A stretch of 64,000 nucleotides of DNA from Gemmatimonadota bacterium (lineage in GTDB: Bacteria > Gemmatimonadota > Gemmatimonadetes > Longimicrobiales > Gaopeijiaceae): assembly GCA_012960225.1 (NCBI GenBank), contig DUBS01000035.1, forward strand, positions 124,001-188,000, given 5' to 3'. The notes beneath the pieces are model-generated. The model was not told the DNA's origin, did not search any database, and saw only the letters and a list, made by a program, of their open reading frames with translations. Every line of letters starts with the position of its first letter. Positions within the stretch are counted from its first letter, which is position 1. Positions 16,596 to 25,249 of this stretch are shown piece after piece. A program made the position numbers and the translations under genes.

Positions 16596-17405
16596 GTGTG
16601 CAACATCGCCTCTGCCTTTACAGCCTTAGCCTGGGCTTTCCTCGTCTATGTACCCGTCGCTCACACACAGGTACCCAACACGGTTTTCCTTGATGAACTG
16701 ACCTGGATGGAGGTAGCGGACAAGATTGATGCGGGAACAACCACGATCATCGTCGCTACAGCTGGAACCGAGCAGAACGGACCACATATGGTCCTCGGAA
16801 AGCATAAGTTCATCATAACCGAAACAGCTAAGCGGATCGCACGTGAGGTCGGAAACGCTCTCGTCGCCCCAATCGTGACATATGTACCAGAAGGAAACAT
16901 TGAGGGCATCACGGGGAACCGGCAGCGCGCAGGCACGATAACGCTTCCCAACGAACATTACATGAAACTGCTTGAGTACACAGCTAGAAGCCTAGCAGGT
17001 GGTGGCTTTACAGACATCGTTCTCATCGGCGACAGTGGAGGAAATCAGCAAGGGATGGAGACTGTCGCTCAAATGTTGAACGAGGAATGGTCAGGTAGCC
17101 CAGCCCGTGTCCATTTCGTTGGTGACTACTACTCGGGTCATGGTTTCCGGGAATGGCTGCAAGAGCAGGGTCACACCATGGAAGACATAGGAAGCCATGC
17201 AGGAATCACGGACACCTCACAATTACTCTATGTGAATGCGAAGCACATCAGGACAGAACAACTAGCGCCATTCGGTGGCTTTGAAGGTGCCGGTGTGCGG
17301 GGTGACCCAACACAGGCATCTGTGTCTTACGGACGAGTGGGCATCCAGTTGAAGGTTGACGCGGCAGTCCGGCAGATACGGGAGTTGATGTCAGGCCGAC
17401 GCTAG
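16596..17405 (+). CDS. Secreted creatininase-family protein with altered metal site
   Basis: A GTG start is preceded by AGGAGG at 6-nt spacing. The first 25 residues are a Sec signal (hydrophobic core, cut near VAHTQ). The family backbone is clear: TEQNGPHMVLGKHKFIIT, IVTYVPEGNIEG, AGTITLPNEHYM and VLIGDSGGNQQGMETVAQMLN. Creatininase normally has EQHGPHLPLGTD and NGHGGN; here the motif His is Asn, the Asp is His, and the second-motif His is Ser. The usual two-metal set is thus changed. A secreted amidohydrolase of different specificity, or a non-catalytic relative, is possible. It is divergent from the CoA-transferase gene and converges on the hydrolase at 17418. Confidence 0.8.
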   Translation: MCNIASAFTALAWAFLVYVPVAHTQVPNTVFLDELTWMEVADKIDAGTTTIIVATAGTEQNGPHMVLGKHKFIITETAKRIAREVGNALVAPIVTYVPEGNIEGITGNRQRAGTITLPNEHYMKLLEYTARSLAGGGFTDIVLIGDSGGNQQGMETVAQMLNEEWSGSPARVHFVGDYYSGHGFREWLQEQGHTMEDIGSHAGITDTSQLLYVNAKHIRTEQLAPFGGFEGAGVRGDPTQASVSYGRVGIQLKVDAAVRQIRELMSGRR

Positions 17406-17417
17406 CCCACTCCAAAC

Positions 17418-18968
17418 TCAACGATGGTGTAGGTCAAACCAGTCAAAAACCTGGTCCATAACTTCAGCCACAATCGCAACGTGGTCTGTGCCCTCATTTT
17501 CTACGTAGTGCACGGATGGCATTCCAAGAGCCTGGGCTGCTTGATGAAAGTTCCGCGCGCGTTCTACAGGTACAAGTGCATCGAGTTCACCTTGGGCTAA
17601 GAAAAGCGGCATTTCAGGTGCCTTAGCTAGATCCTCCGCTGACCCGTACCCCGCGATCGGTGCGAGTGCAGCGAATCGGTCGGCATACTCGAACCCAATG
17701 CGCACAGTCCCTCCACCTCCCATTGAGTGCCCCATCAAGTACGTCCTGGTCTCGTCGATCGGATATACCCTCTGCACGAGATCGACAACATCCATCACAT
17801 CCTGAGCACTAGCGTCGCGGTACCCACCGTACGGACCACGTCCATTTACCGAAGCAATGATATAGCCACGATCTCTGGCATTCTTCTTAAGCGTCCCATC
17901 GAAGCTATCCATGAAGGTGTTCTCATCCCCACCCGCACCATGTAGTGCGACAACCAGTGGATAACTCTGGCTCCTGTCGTAGTCATCAGGCACAAATAGA
18001 CGAAACGGTACGAGTTCCCTGTCGACTGAAGACCGGTAGGCCAATCGCATGTCTCCACTACGCGTAGCGAGCGGATCTCGCCCTAACCCAAGATCGTTGA
18101 TGAACTCCTCGGCAAGCCCAATCTCTGTATCAAACTGCATCGGCTCTACCATTAGGGGGCCCTGCTCAAAAATATGATTCATGATGACTGGATAGCCCAT
18201 ATAGGCCCCAGCTAACCATTCGCGTCGTCCACGCTGGTACATATCCAGATGCCAAAGTACGGTTGTGTTGGCGAGTGCCCGGGATGAACTACGGCCTAGT
18301 TGGCGGCGCAGCTGTGGGCGACGACTGTCGAACAGCATCGCCGTAACCCGCTCCTCGAAAGCTTCAATGACATAGATAGACCTAGACGTCCTCACGATCG
18401 GATCAGAAGCACCTTCTGCCCATAATGAATACTCAACGAGATAACGGCCTGAAGTAGCTTCGCGGGGTATAACGACTTCAGTCGAGACTGCAGTAAGCCT
18501 TTCGAGTATCAGAAGATCCGACTCATATATCGGTTCTTCTGCTGGATCCAGGAATCGCACTTGCACCCCATACCGGCCCCCCGGAGGTGTCTCACGCTCG
18601 TATAGTGACGAGATTTCGACAGGCACAGTGGATCCAGGCTCATAGAGTTTTGCCTGCAGATTTATGTCTAGGATTGAGGCCACTTCTATGCCCTCGTCCC
18701 AGGCACCAAGGTACATGCGTGCCATACCTTCAATCATCGCCTTGTAACGCTCTACATCGTCACCAGCGTTCCCAAGGGTCGAGACACGTTCACGCACTGT
18801 CAGGAGCTCTGGCTGCGTCTCCTGCTCACTAAACGGAACAAAACGATTCCTAAAGATCAGCCCCAACATCGATAAGTCACTGGAAGTAACCTGAGCGGAT
18901 ACCGGGGAGACCGTTTGAGGTTGGAACCAAACGGCAGCTAATACGACGATGGGTAGTAGGGTCCTCAT
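17418..18968 (-). CDS. Secreted alpha/beta hydrolase (esterase/prolyl-oligopeptidase fold)
   Basis: The 516-residue protein has a signal peptide to VSAQ (about residue 26), a roughly 270-residue N-terminal region with a beta-sandwich-like segment (VPVEISSLYERETPPGG, ATSGRYLVEYSLWAEG), then a hydrolase domain. Catalytic elements are LVVALHGAGGDENTF (oxyanion), GHSMGGGGTVRIGFEY (Ser nucleophile), LAQGELDALVPV (Asp) and NEGTDHVAIVAEV (His). These resemble feruloyl esterase/PHB-depolymerase-like enzymes with an N-terminal accessory region. ATG 18968 is preferred to a TTG two codons earlier. Substrate probably a periplasmic or extracellular ester or peptide. The gene ends 12 nt from the convergent creatininase-like gene. 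Confidence 0.85.
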   Translation of the reverse strand: MRTLLPIVVLAAVWFQPQTVSPVSAQVTSSDLSMLGLIFRNRFVPFSEQETQPELLTVRERVSTLGNAGDDVERYKAMIEGMARMYLGAWDEGIEVASILDINLQAKLYEPGSTVPVEISSLYERETPPGGRYGVQVRFLDPAEEPIYESDLLILERLTAVSTEVVIPREATSGRYLVEYSLWAEGASDPIVRTSRSIYVIEAFEERVTAMLFDSRRPQLRRQLGRSSSRALANTTVLWHLDMYQRGRREWLAGAYMGYPVIMNHIFEQGPLMVEPMQFDTEIGLAEEFINDLGLGRDPLATRSGDMRLAYRSSVDRELVPFRLFVPDDYDRSQSYPLVVALHGAGGDENTFMDSFDGTLKKNARDRGYIIASVNGRGPYGGYRDASAQDVMDVVDLVQRVYPIDETRTYLMGHSMGGGGTVRIGFEYADRFAALAPIAGYGSAEDLAKAPEMPLFLAQGELDALVPVERARNFHQAAQALGMPSVHYVENEGTDHVAIVAEVMDQVFDWFDLHHR

Positions 18969-19027
18969 GGTCAAAAAAGTAGAGGTCCCTACGCTAGGGC
19001 GCGACGGCTGGCCTCGCCTACTGAAGA

Positions 19028-20419
19028 CTAGAGGCCATCGCGCCTTAAGACGTAGTGTCCTGACACGCTATCAAAGCGAAGTTCTACGATCCGCTCACCC
19101 TGCCGAATGAAGGTGAATTCCTGGGACCCGCGAGTCCAGGTAAGATCACCCCTATAATCAGGCTCAAACTTCGATGCCTGACCCATCTCGAGTTCGAGTT
19201 TGCCGTTATTCACGGAAGCAATCACAGAAAGCTGTGTACCTCTAGCAGGTCCTACATAGGATCCTGTTAACTGCCCTAAATCACCAGTGAAAGGCACTTC
19301 CACAGTGCCCTCAAGGTCCCCTAGCACTGTTTGTGCGAGAGCTTGACCCAGCGCCCCCGGACCAGGAGCGCCTGTAGAGTTCTGAAGAACCACTATGATC
19401 AGGTCATCATCCGGATAATAACGTCCATCTGAAGTGAAGCCATTAATGCCGCCCCCATGCGCGATCACTCGATGGCCACCTTGGTCTGCGACCGTAAGCC
19501 CCATCGCGTAACGAACCCTTGTGCCGTCCTCAAGCGGGGCAGGCGTAGTCATTGCGCTATATGATGAAGCACTGAGCAACTCACCACTGTGTAGCGCTCT
19601 GTTCCAAGCCACAAGATCGCTAGTGGTTGAGCAGAGCGATCCCGCCGCGTACGGCCAAGTGTGATCGAGGTAACGCTTCCTGATTACACGATTTGGCTCT
19701 GGGACGTCGTAGCCGTGGGCTCTATTTGTCTTCACCGCAGTCTCACTGCAGTAGTATGAGTCTTTCATCTCCGATGCATCGAAGAGTCGTCTCTCTATAA
19801 AGTCCTCATAGGACTCTCCTGACACTTCTTCAATGATGAGTCCGAGCAGGAAGTAGGCAGAGTTGTTGTATATCAAAGCCGTGCCCGGTTCGAACTCGAA
19901 GGGCTCATTCTCTACCATACGGACAAGCGTATCTCGCGGAAGTTTGGATGAACTCAGTTCTCCGAAGATTGGCATCTCAGTGTACCCCTTGATGCCAGAA
20001 GTATGGTCTAAGAGGCGACGCACTGGCACGCTGTAGCCCTGCGTATTGAAGTCCAAATAGTCCGTTAGGTCCGCATCGAGATCTAGTTTTCCTTCCTCAG
20101 CCAGAAGGAGAACCGCCGCAGCGGTGAATTGTTTTGTAATGGATCCGATCTCGTAGCTCGCATCCGAAGGGGTAGGCACACCCCACTCTAAGTCGACGTA
20201 CCCGTAGCCTTTCATAAGAAGTGTTGCACCATGTTGGACCACAGCAACTGAGATACCAGGTACCGACTCGCTCTCCACATGGGCACGGGCAGCCGCATCA
20301 AGGGCTGTGATGAGCATTTCTCGACCTGAGGATTGATCTCCGACACAACCAGCCAGGACACTGGACAAAACACAAGCTGCGCCTACCCAGGACCGCATCA
20401 AATCAGGAGTTATAAGCAT
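19028..20419 (-). CDS. Serine hydrolase lipoprotein (class C beta-lactamase family)
   Basis: The protein has 463 residues with a lipobox LAGC near residue 25. Catalytic motifs of the beta-lactamase/D-Ala-D-Ala carboxypeptidase fold are present: SITK (SxxK) in YEIGSITKQFTAAAVLLLAEE, YNN in ALIYNNSAYFLLG, and HGGG in VIAHGGGINGF in place of KTG. A C-terminal domain of about 90 residues (LTGSYVGPARGTQL onward) is the DUF3471-like beta barrel often fused to these enzymes. The likely role is an esterase or peptidase on the outside of the inner membrane or on the outer membrane. It has no clear antibiotic-resistance context. It lies just downstream of the korB stop but probably has its own start signals. 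Confidence 0.9.
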   Translation of the reverse strand: MLITPDLMRSWVGAACVLSSVLAGCVGDQSSGREMLITALDAAARAHVESESVPGISVAVVQHGATLLMKGYGYVDLEWGVPTPSDASYEIGSITKQFTAAAVLLLAEEGKLDLDADLTDYLDFNTQGYSVPVRRLLDHTSGIKGYTEMPIFGELSSSKLPRDTLVRMVENEPFEFEPGTALIYNNSAYFLLGLIIEEVSGESYEDFIERRLFDASEMKDSYYCSETAVKTNRAHGYDVPEPNRVIRKRYLDHTWPYAAGSLCSTTSDLVAWNRALHSGELLSASSYSAMTTPAPLEDGTRVRYAMGLTVADQGGHRVIAHGGGINGFTSDGRYYPDDDLIIVVLQNSTGAPGPGALGQALAQTVLGDLEGTVEVPFTGDLGQLTGSYVGPARGTQLSVIASVNNGKLELEMGQASKFEPDYRGDLTWTRGSQEFTFIRQGERIVELRFDSVSGHYVLRRDGL

Positions 20420-20437
20420 CTTTTGACCAGTAAAAAC

Positions 20438-21493
20438 TCACCACCACTCTTTCTGGACCTCTTCCAGTCCCTTGCTTCCAGGACAGAGGTCAGCGAACGG
20501 AACCTCCACGAGTGGTCCATCTACTGTGTTCTCGAATCCATGCATGTCGACCCCAGCCTCTTCGAGGTAGAGGAGGCCAGTGGCGATCTCACCCCGGGAC
20601 CCTACATCAGCGAGGTAGTCTAGTACCGCACGACGGTCCGTTGGATCGTATTCATCAGCAATCTTATGAAGCTTCACCACACTCCCATCGTGCATGGTGA
20701 TGTCCTGCACAGAACCCTCTGAATACTCTGTCTTAATCTCAGTTTTGAGTGGGACAAAGTCGGTCTCGATCACTTCGTGCATGTGTGAACGTGTGTGAGC
20801 ATAACTCTTTGTGGACCCCTGGTGATCGTTGAACGTGACGCAAGGTGAAATCACGTCTACGAACGCAAACCCACTGTGGCTTAGTCCGGCCTTCAGAATC
20901 GGTATTAATTGATCTTTATCACCCGAAAAAGATCTTGCAACGAATGTCGCGCCAAGAGATAGGGCTGTATTAACAGGGTCTATCGGCCCCTGTTGATTTG
21001 CCACACCACCCTTGGATGTACTTCCGATATCTGCCGAGGCCGAGAATTGCCCCTTGGTCAAACCATAAACACCATTGTTTTCAAGCACGTAGAGCATATT
21101 CACATTGCGTCGGATCGCATGGCAAAACTGGCCCAACCCAATCGAGAGAGAGTCTCCATCCCCTGAAATTCCCACATACAACAGATCTCGATGGGCAGCA
21201 TTAGCACCGGCTGCGACCGAGGGCATTCGGCCGTGTACAGCATTAAAACCGTGTGCCTCACTGACAAAATATGCCGGTGTCTTTGAAGAACATCCAATCC
21301 CCGAAAGCTTGGCAAGCCGATGCGGTTCTACTTCTAGCTCAAAAAAAGCCTGTACAAGAGCAGCAGTCACAGAATCGTGACCGCATCCCGCGCAAAGTGT
21401 CGACATCGAGCCTTCGTAGTCCCGTATCGTGAGACCCAAGGAGTTGACCTTGAGTTTCGGATGACGTGCAGCCGGCTTCTTGATATAGCTCAT
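20438..21493 (-). CDS. korB: 2-oxoacid:ferredoxin oxidoreductase, beta subunit (2-oxoglutarate type)
   Basis: ATG 21493 overlaps the TGA of the alpha gene (ATGA), so translation is coupled; the longer open frame upstream is just overlap. The 351-residue protein carries the TPP and cluster-binding start LCAGCGHDSVTAALVQAFFEL, GDGDSLSIGLGQFCHAIRRN and ENNGVYGLTKGQFS. The segment SPCVTFNDHQGSTKSYAHT is typical of 2-oxoglutarate rather than pyruvate enzymes. The complex oxidatively decarboxylates 2-oxoglutarate to succinyl-CoA and reduces ferredoxin, or runs in reverse. Last gene of a three-gene operon. Confidence 0.92.
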   Translation of the reverse strand: MSYIKKPAARHPKLKVNSLGLTIRDYEGSMSTLCAGCGHDSVTAALVQAFFELEVEPHRLAKLSGIGCSSKTPAYFVSEAHGFNAVHGRMPSVAAGANAAHRDLLYVGISGDGDSLSIGLGQFCHAIRRNVNMLYVLENNGVYGLTKGQFSASADIGSTSKGGVANQQGPIDPVNTALSLGATFVARSFSGDKDQLIPILKAGLSHSGFAFVDVISPCVTFNDHQGSTKSYAHTRSHMHEVIETDFVPLKTEIKTEYSEGSVQDITMHDGSVVKLHKIADEYDPTDRRAVLDYLADVGSRGEIATGLLYLEEAGVDMHGFENTVDGPLVEVPFADLCPGSKGLEEVQKEWW

Positions 21494-23319
21494 TGCGAGA
21501 CCTCCACAGGCTCCCGAGTAAGGAAGGGAGTGACACCTTCGATAACATGCCCCTTGCTTAATGGTTGCCCGCCATAGTAGCGGACTGACTGGAGCTTTTC
21601 CTTGGCACATGACGTCTCAAGTAGAATCAAGTTCTTTAACTGCTCATCCCGATTCTGTTCGATAACGATCACGGTGCCATGGTCCTCAAGGAACTGCTCT
21701 ACTGCCTGGCTAAATGGAAATCCTCTGATCCGGAGGTAGTCCATTTCTATCCCCTCAGCTGCCAATGTGTCACGAGCCTCCAACACGGCCCAGTGGCAAC
21801 CGCCGACCGAGACAACACCAACACTCTTTCCTCCATCAGTCTCAAAAACCTCTGGAGCAGGCACGTGGTCAGCAGCAGATTCAACCTTTGCTAAAAGCCG
21901 GTCCATAACTTCAACGTAGGCATCCGAGTCCTCTGTATAACGGCCGTACTTATCGTGGCCAGAACCCCTGGTGAAGTACGCACCCTTAGAGTGTACACCA
22001 GGCAGCGTGCGGGCAGTGATATGGTCTCCATCCAAATCTAGATAACGATAAAAATTCTCAACTTTCTCGAGCTCGTCAGCCGCTAGAACTTTCCCACGAT
22101 CAGGTACAAACGAATCGTCCCATTCCAGCTTAGGAATCATCCAGTCGTTCATGCCAATATCTAAATCTGACACCACAAACGTCGGCGTCTGGAATCGTTC
22201 CGCGAGGTCGAATGCCTGAACAGAGAATTCAAAGCATTCCTTAGGGTCAGCCGGGAATAGTACGATGTGTTTCGTGTCGCCATGCGACGCATACGCGCAT
22301 AACATCAGGTCACCCTGTTGCGTGCGAGTAGGCATCCCCGTGGACGGCCCAGTCCGCTGTATGTTAAAGAACACACATGGTACCTCAGCATAATAAGCCA
22401 ATCCAATGAATTCGCTCATCAGGGAGATTCCGGGGCCCGCCGTAGGTGAAAATGCGCGCGCGCCCATCCATCCAGCCCCAATCACCATCCCAGCAGCTGC
22501 GAGTTCATCCTCTGCCTGGAGGATACAGAAGTTGTTCTTACCCGTGTCTGGATCAACTCGGAAGCGACGGCAATACTCTGTGAAGCCGTCCATGACAGAA
22601 GTAGCAGGTGTAATCGGATACCACGCACCCACCGTTGCACCAGCATAAACACATCCGAGCGCTGCAGCCGCATTGCCGGTAACCATCACACAGTCCTTCG
22701 TCTTATCCATCGCTTCGAGACGGATTGGAAGGGGGCAATCGAAATGTTCTAGAGCATACGTGTACCCCAGCTCGATCGCCGTAAAATTCGCGTCCATCAG
22801 ATGCTGCTTTGAAGAGAATTTTTCTTGTAGCATACCCTTAACCACATCCATATCGATATCAAGCAATGCCACAAGTGCGCCAACGTAGGTGATGTTCTTC
22901 ATGAGGATACGGATACGTGAGCCCTGGAAGTGCTCAACGCACATGTCCGCAAGAGGTATCCCAAGAAAGGTCACATCATCCCGGCGGAATTCGTCATCGA
23001 GTTCGCGAGTGTTGTCATACAAGATCCATCCCCCAGAAACGACCTCCTCAATATCCCTGGCATAGCTCTCCGGGTTCATTGCAATGACGAGCTGGAAATC
23101 TGGACTCCTCGCGGTATAGCCATCTTTATTAACTCGGATTTCATACCAAGTCGGTAAACCCTGGATATTCGATGGGAACACGTTCTTGCCCGACACGGGG
23201 ATACCCATACGGAATAACGCTTGCAGGAGTAGCCCATTTGCGCTGGCCGACCCCGTTCCGTTAACCGTCGCGATCTTCAGACCGAGATCGTTGACGCCGT
23301 AATCGCTTTCTCTGGCCAA
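21490..23319 (-). CDS. korA: 2-oxoacid:ferredoxin oxidoreductase, fused gamma-alpha subunit
   Basis: The 609-residue protein starts with a gamma domain (IATVNGTGSASANGLLLQALFRMGIPVSGKNVFPSNIQG, residues about 16-55) and continues with the alpha (pyrimidine-binding) domain: ALGCVYAGATVGAWYPITPATSVMDGF and AVGAGWMGARAFSPTAGPGISLM-like text. C-terminal domain: VGVVSVGGCHWAVLEARDTL and VIVIEQNRDEQLKNLI. The start is probably TTG 23319, inside the end of the upstream flavoprotein gene (43-nt overlap); no ATG fits the family's N-terminus. The gamma-alpha fusion is standard for KorA of aerobes and reductive TCA users. It pairs with KorB. Confidence 0.92.
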   Translation of the reverse strand: MARESDYGVNDLGLKIATVNGTGSASANGLLLQALFRMGIPVSGKNVFPSNIQGLPTWYEIRVNKDGYTARSPDFQLVIAMNPESYARDIEEVVSGGWILYDNTRELDDEFRRDDVTFLGIPLADMCVEHFQGSRIRILMKNITYVGALVALLDIDMDVVKGMLQEKFSSKQHLMDANFTAIELGYTYALEHFDCPLPIRLEAMDKTKDCVMVTGNAAAALGCVYAGATVGAWYPITPATSVMDGFTEYCRRFRVDPDTGKNNFCILQAEDELAAAGMVIGAGWMGARAFSPTAGPGISLMSEFIGLAYYAEVPCVFFNIQRTGPSTGMPTRTQQGDLMLCAYASHGDTKHIVLFPADPKECFEFSVQAFDLAERFQTPTFVVSDLDIGMNDWMIPKLEWDDSFVPDRGKVLAADELEKVENFYRYLDLDGDHITARTLPGVHSKGAYFTRGSGHDKYGRYTEDSDAYVEVMDRLLAKVESAADHVPAPEVFETDGGKSVGVVSVGGCHWAVLEARDTLAAEGIEMDYLRIRGFPFSQAVEQFLEDHGTVIVIEQNRDEQLKNLILLETSCAKEKLQSVRYYGGQPLSKGHVIEGVTPFLTREPVEVSQ

Positions 23320-25094
23320 GATTGATGTCCTGCGTAGGGGTTCAGGAGGTCAAATTGCATCATATCCCACGCCGCGGTGGGACAACGCTCAGCACATAAT
23401 CCGCAGTGGACGCATAGATCCTCATCCTTCACCATGATGCGACCCGTCTGCGGAAGTGATTCGGAGGCAAAGATCGCCTGATCCATATTATCAGCCGGTG
23501 CCATAAGTCGCTGACGAAGATCATCTTCTTCACCGTTGTGTGTGATTGTCAGGCACGTTACCGGGCACACATCAATACATGCATCACACTCAATACAGAG
23601 GTTGGTAGTGAAGTCGGTCTGGATATCGCAGTTGAGGCACCGCTCAACCTCACGCACTGTCTCTTTCACGTCGAAACCCAGCTCGGCTTCAATCTTCATG
23701 TCGGAGAGCCGCTTCTCCAGGTCCGCATAGCGCATCTCGGTGCGCAAAACCGGGTCATAGTCATTTGAATAACGCCACTCATGAATCCCCATCTTAGTCG
23801 AGACAAGATTCATCCCATAAGGTGGCCGGTCCGTGACTGGAAGTCCTCGGCAGTAATTATGGATTGAAATCGCTGCCTGATGTCCGTGCTCTACTGCCCA
23901 AATGATGTTCTCTGGGCCCCAGGCAGCATCACCTCCGACGAAAACACCTTCTCGGCTGGTCATGAATGTGGCGCGATCAACAACAGGCATGTCCCATTCT
24001 CCGAACTCAATACCGATGTCGCGCTCGATCCAAGGGAACGCATTGTCCTGCCCGATCGCGAGCACAACGTCGTCTGCTTGAATGAAAATTTCTCCATGCT
24101 TCGTGCTGACGAGGCGTCCCTTTTCGTTCTCCTCCCATTCCACGAGGTCGAAGATCATCCCCCTTAACTGGCCATCCTCAATGACAAAACATTGAGGAGA
24201 GTGATCCACAATAATCTCGACTTCTTCATCTTCGGCGTCTTCGAGTTCCCACGGGGACGCCTTGAAATACGGTCGGCTCTTCCTAGCCATGACCTTGATG
24301 TCTTTCCCCCCTAACCGCTTCGAACTCCGGCAGCAGTCCATAGCCGTGTTACCGACACCAATTACGAGAACGCGCTCCCCGACCGAATCAATATGTCCGA
24401 AGTGGATCGACTCAAGCCACTCGATCCCTATGTGAATGTTTGCGCTCCCTTCAGTGCGGCCGGGGATATTTAGTTCCTTGCCCTTGGGGGCACCGGTACC
24501 AATGAAATATGCATCAAAGTCACCTTCATCCAGCAATTCCTTTAGACTATCAATACGATGGTTGTAGTGGACCTCGACTCCCATATTGAGAATCATGTCC
24601 ATCTCTTCCTCAAGAACTGCGACCGGAAGTCGGAATGATGGGATGTTGGTACGCATCAGACCCCCAGGCTTCGGCAACGCCTCGAAGATCGTGCAATGGT
24701 ACCCTAACGGTATCAGGTCATTGGCCACCGTAAGTGAGGCCGGCCCAGCACCGATCAGTGCAATCTTCTTCCCGTTCTTCTCTGCCGCAGCCTTTGGAAG
24801 TAGGTGATCAATTTCACCTCTAAGATCGGCAGCAACTCGCTTGAGCCGACAAATCGCGACTGGTTCATCCTCGACACGAGTCCGACGGCAAGCCGGCTCA
24901 CACGGCCGATCGCAGGTTCTGCCCAAAATGCCCGGGAACACGTTTGACTCCCGGTTGAGCATGTAGGATTCGGTATACTTACCATCCGCGATCAGACGAA
25001 TGTACTCGGGTACATTGGTGTGCGCCGGACAAGCCCATTGGCAATCCACGACCCGATGGTAGTACTGCGGATCCCGGGTGTCTGTGGGGTGCAT
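23277..25094 (-). CDS. GltD-like FAD oxidoreductase with ferredoxin domain, first gene of the kor operon
   Basis: The protein has 605 residues, with GAGGA 9 nt before the ATG. The N-terminal 4Fe-4S domain is like that of the glutamate synthase small subunit (CQWACPAHTNVPEYI, CDRPCEPACRR). An FAD site (IALIGAGPASLTVANDL) and an NAD(P) site (VLVIGVGNTAMDCCRSSKRLGG) follow, then a C-terminal two-cluster ferredoxin domain (CIECDACIDVCPVTCL and CVHCGLCAERCPTAAWD) at about residues 490-590. No GltB is nearby. Overlap with korA and the shared operon suggest it moves electrons between NAD(P)H and the ferredoxin of the 2-oxoacid oxidoreductase. That coupling is inference from architecture and context. 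Confidence 0.85.
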   Translation of the reverse strand: MHPTDTRDPQYYHRVVDCQWACPAHTNVPEYIRLIADGKYTESYMLNRESNVFPGILGRTCDRPCEPACRRTRVEDEPVAICRLKRVAADLRGEIDHLLPKAAAEKNGKKIALIGAGPASLTVANDLIPLGYHCTIFEALPKPGGLMRTNIPSFRLPVAVLEEEMDMILNMGVEVHYNHRIDSLKELLDEGDFDAYFIGTGAPKGKELNIPGRTEGSANIHIGIEWLESIHFGHIDSVGERVLVIGVGNTAMDCCRSSKRLGGKDIKVMARKSRPYFKASPWELEDAEDEEVEIIVDHSPQCFVIEDGQLRGMIFDLVEWEENEKGRLVSTKHGEIFIQADDVVLAIGQDNAFPWIERDIGIEFGEWDMPVVDRATFMTSREGVFVGGDAAWGPENIIWAVEHGHQAAISIHNYCRGLPVTDRPPYGMNLVSTKMGIHEWRYSNDYDPVLRTEMRYADLEKRLSDMKIEAELGFDVKETVREVERCLNCDIQTDFTTNLCIECDACIDVCPVTCLTITHNGEEDDLRQRLMAPADNMDQAIFASESLPQTGRIMVKDEDLCVHCGLCAERCPTAAWDMMQFDLLNPYAGHQSWPEKAITASTISV

Positions 25095-25249
25095 CTATGC
25101 TTCCTCTCTACGAGAAAGTGCATCCCGTGAACGGAAGACCCGAACGAATAGGACGCACATAAGCGCCATGATTGCAGCAGAGTGGCTTACTTCGCAAGGA
25201 GGAGTTGTCATGACATCCAAATACCTCCTGGGCTGCTTGTTTACATTGA

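Noticed and set aside
25095-25249. Small gene between the kor operon and glutamate dehydrogenase
   Set aside because: The plus-strand frames there have GGAGG-like text but run into the antisense of glutamate dehydrogenase and show no pattern.
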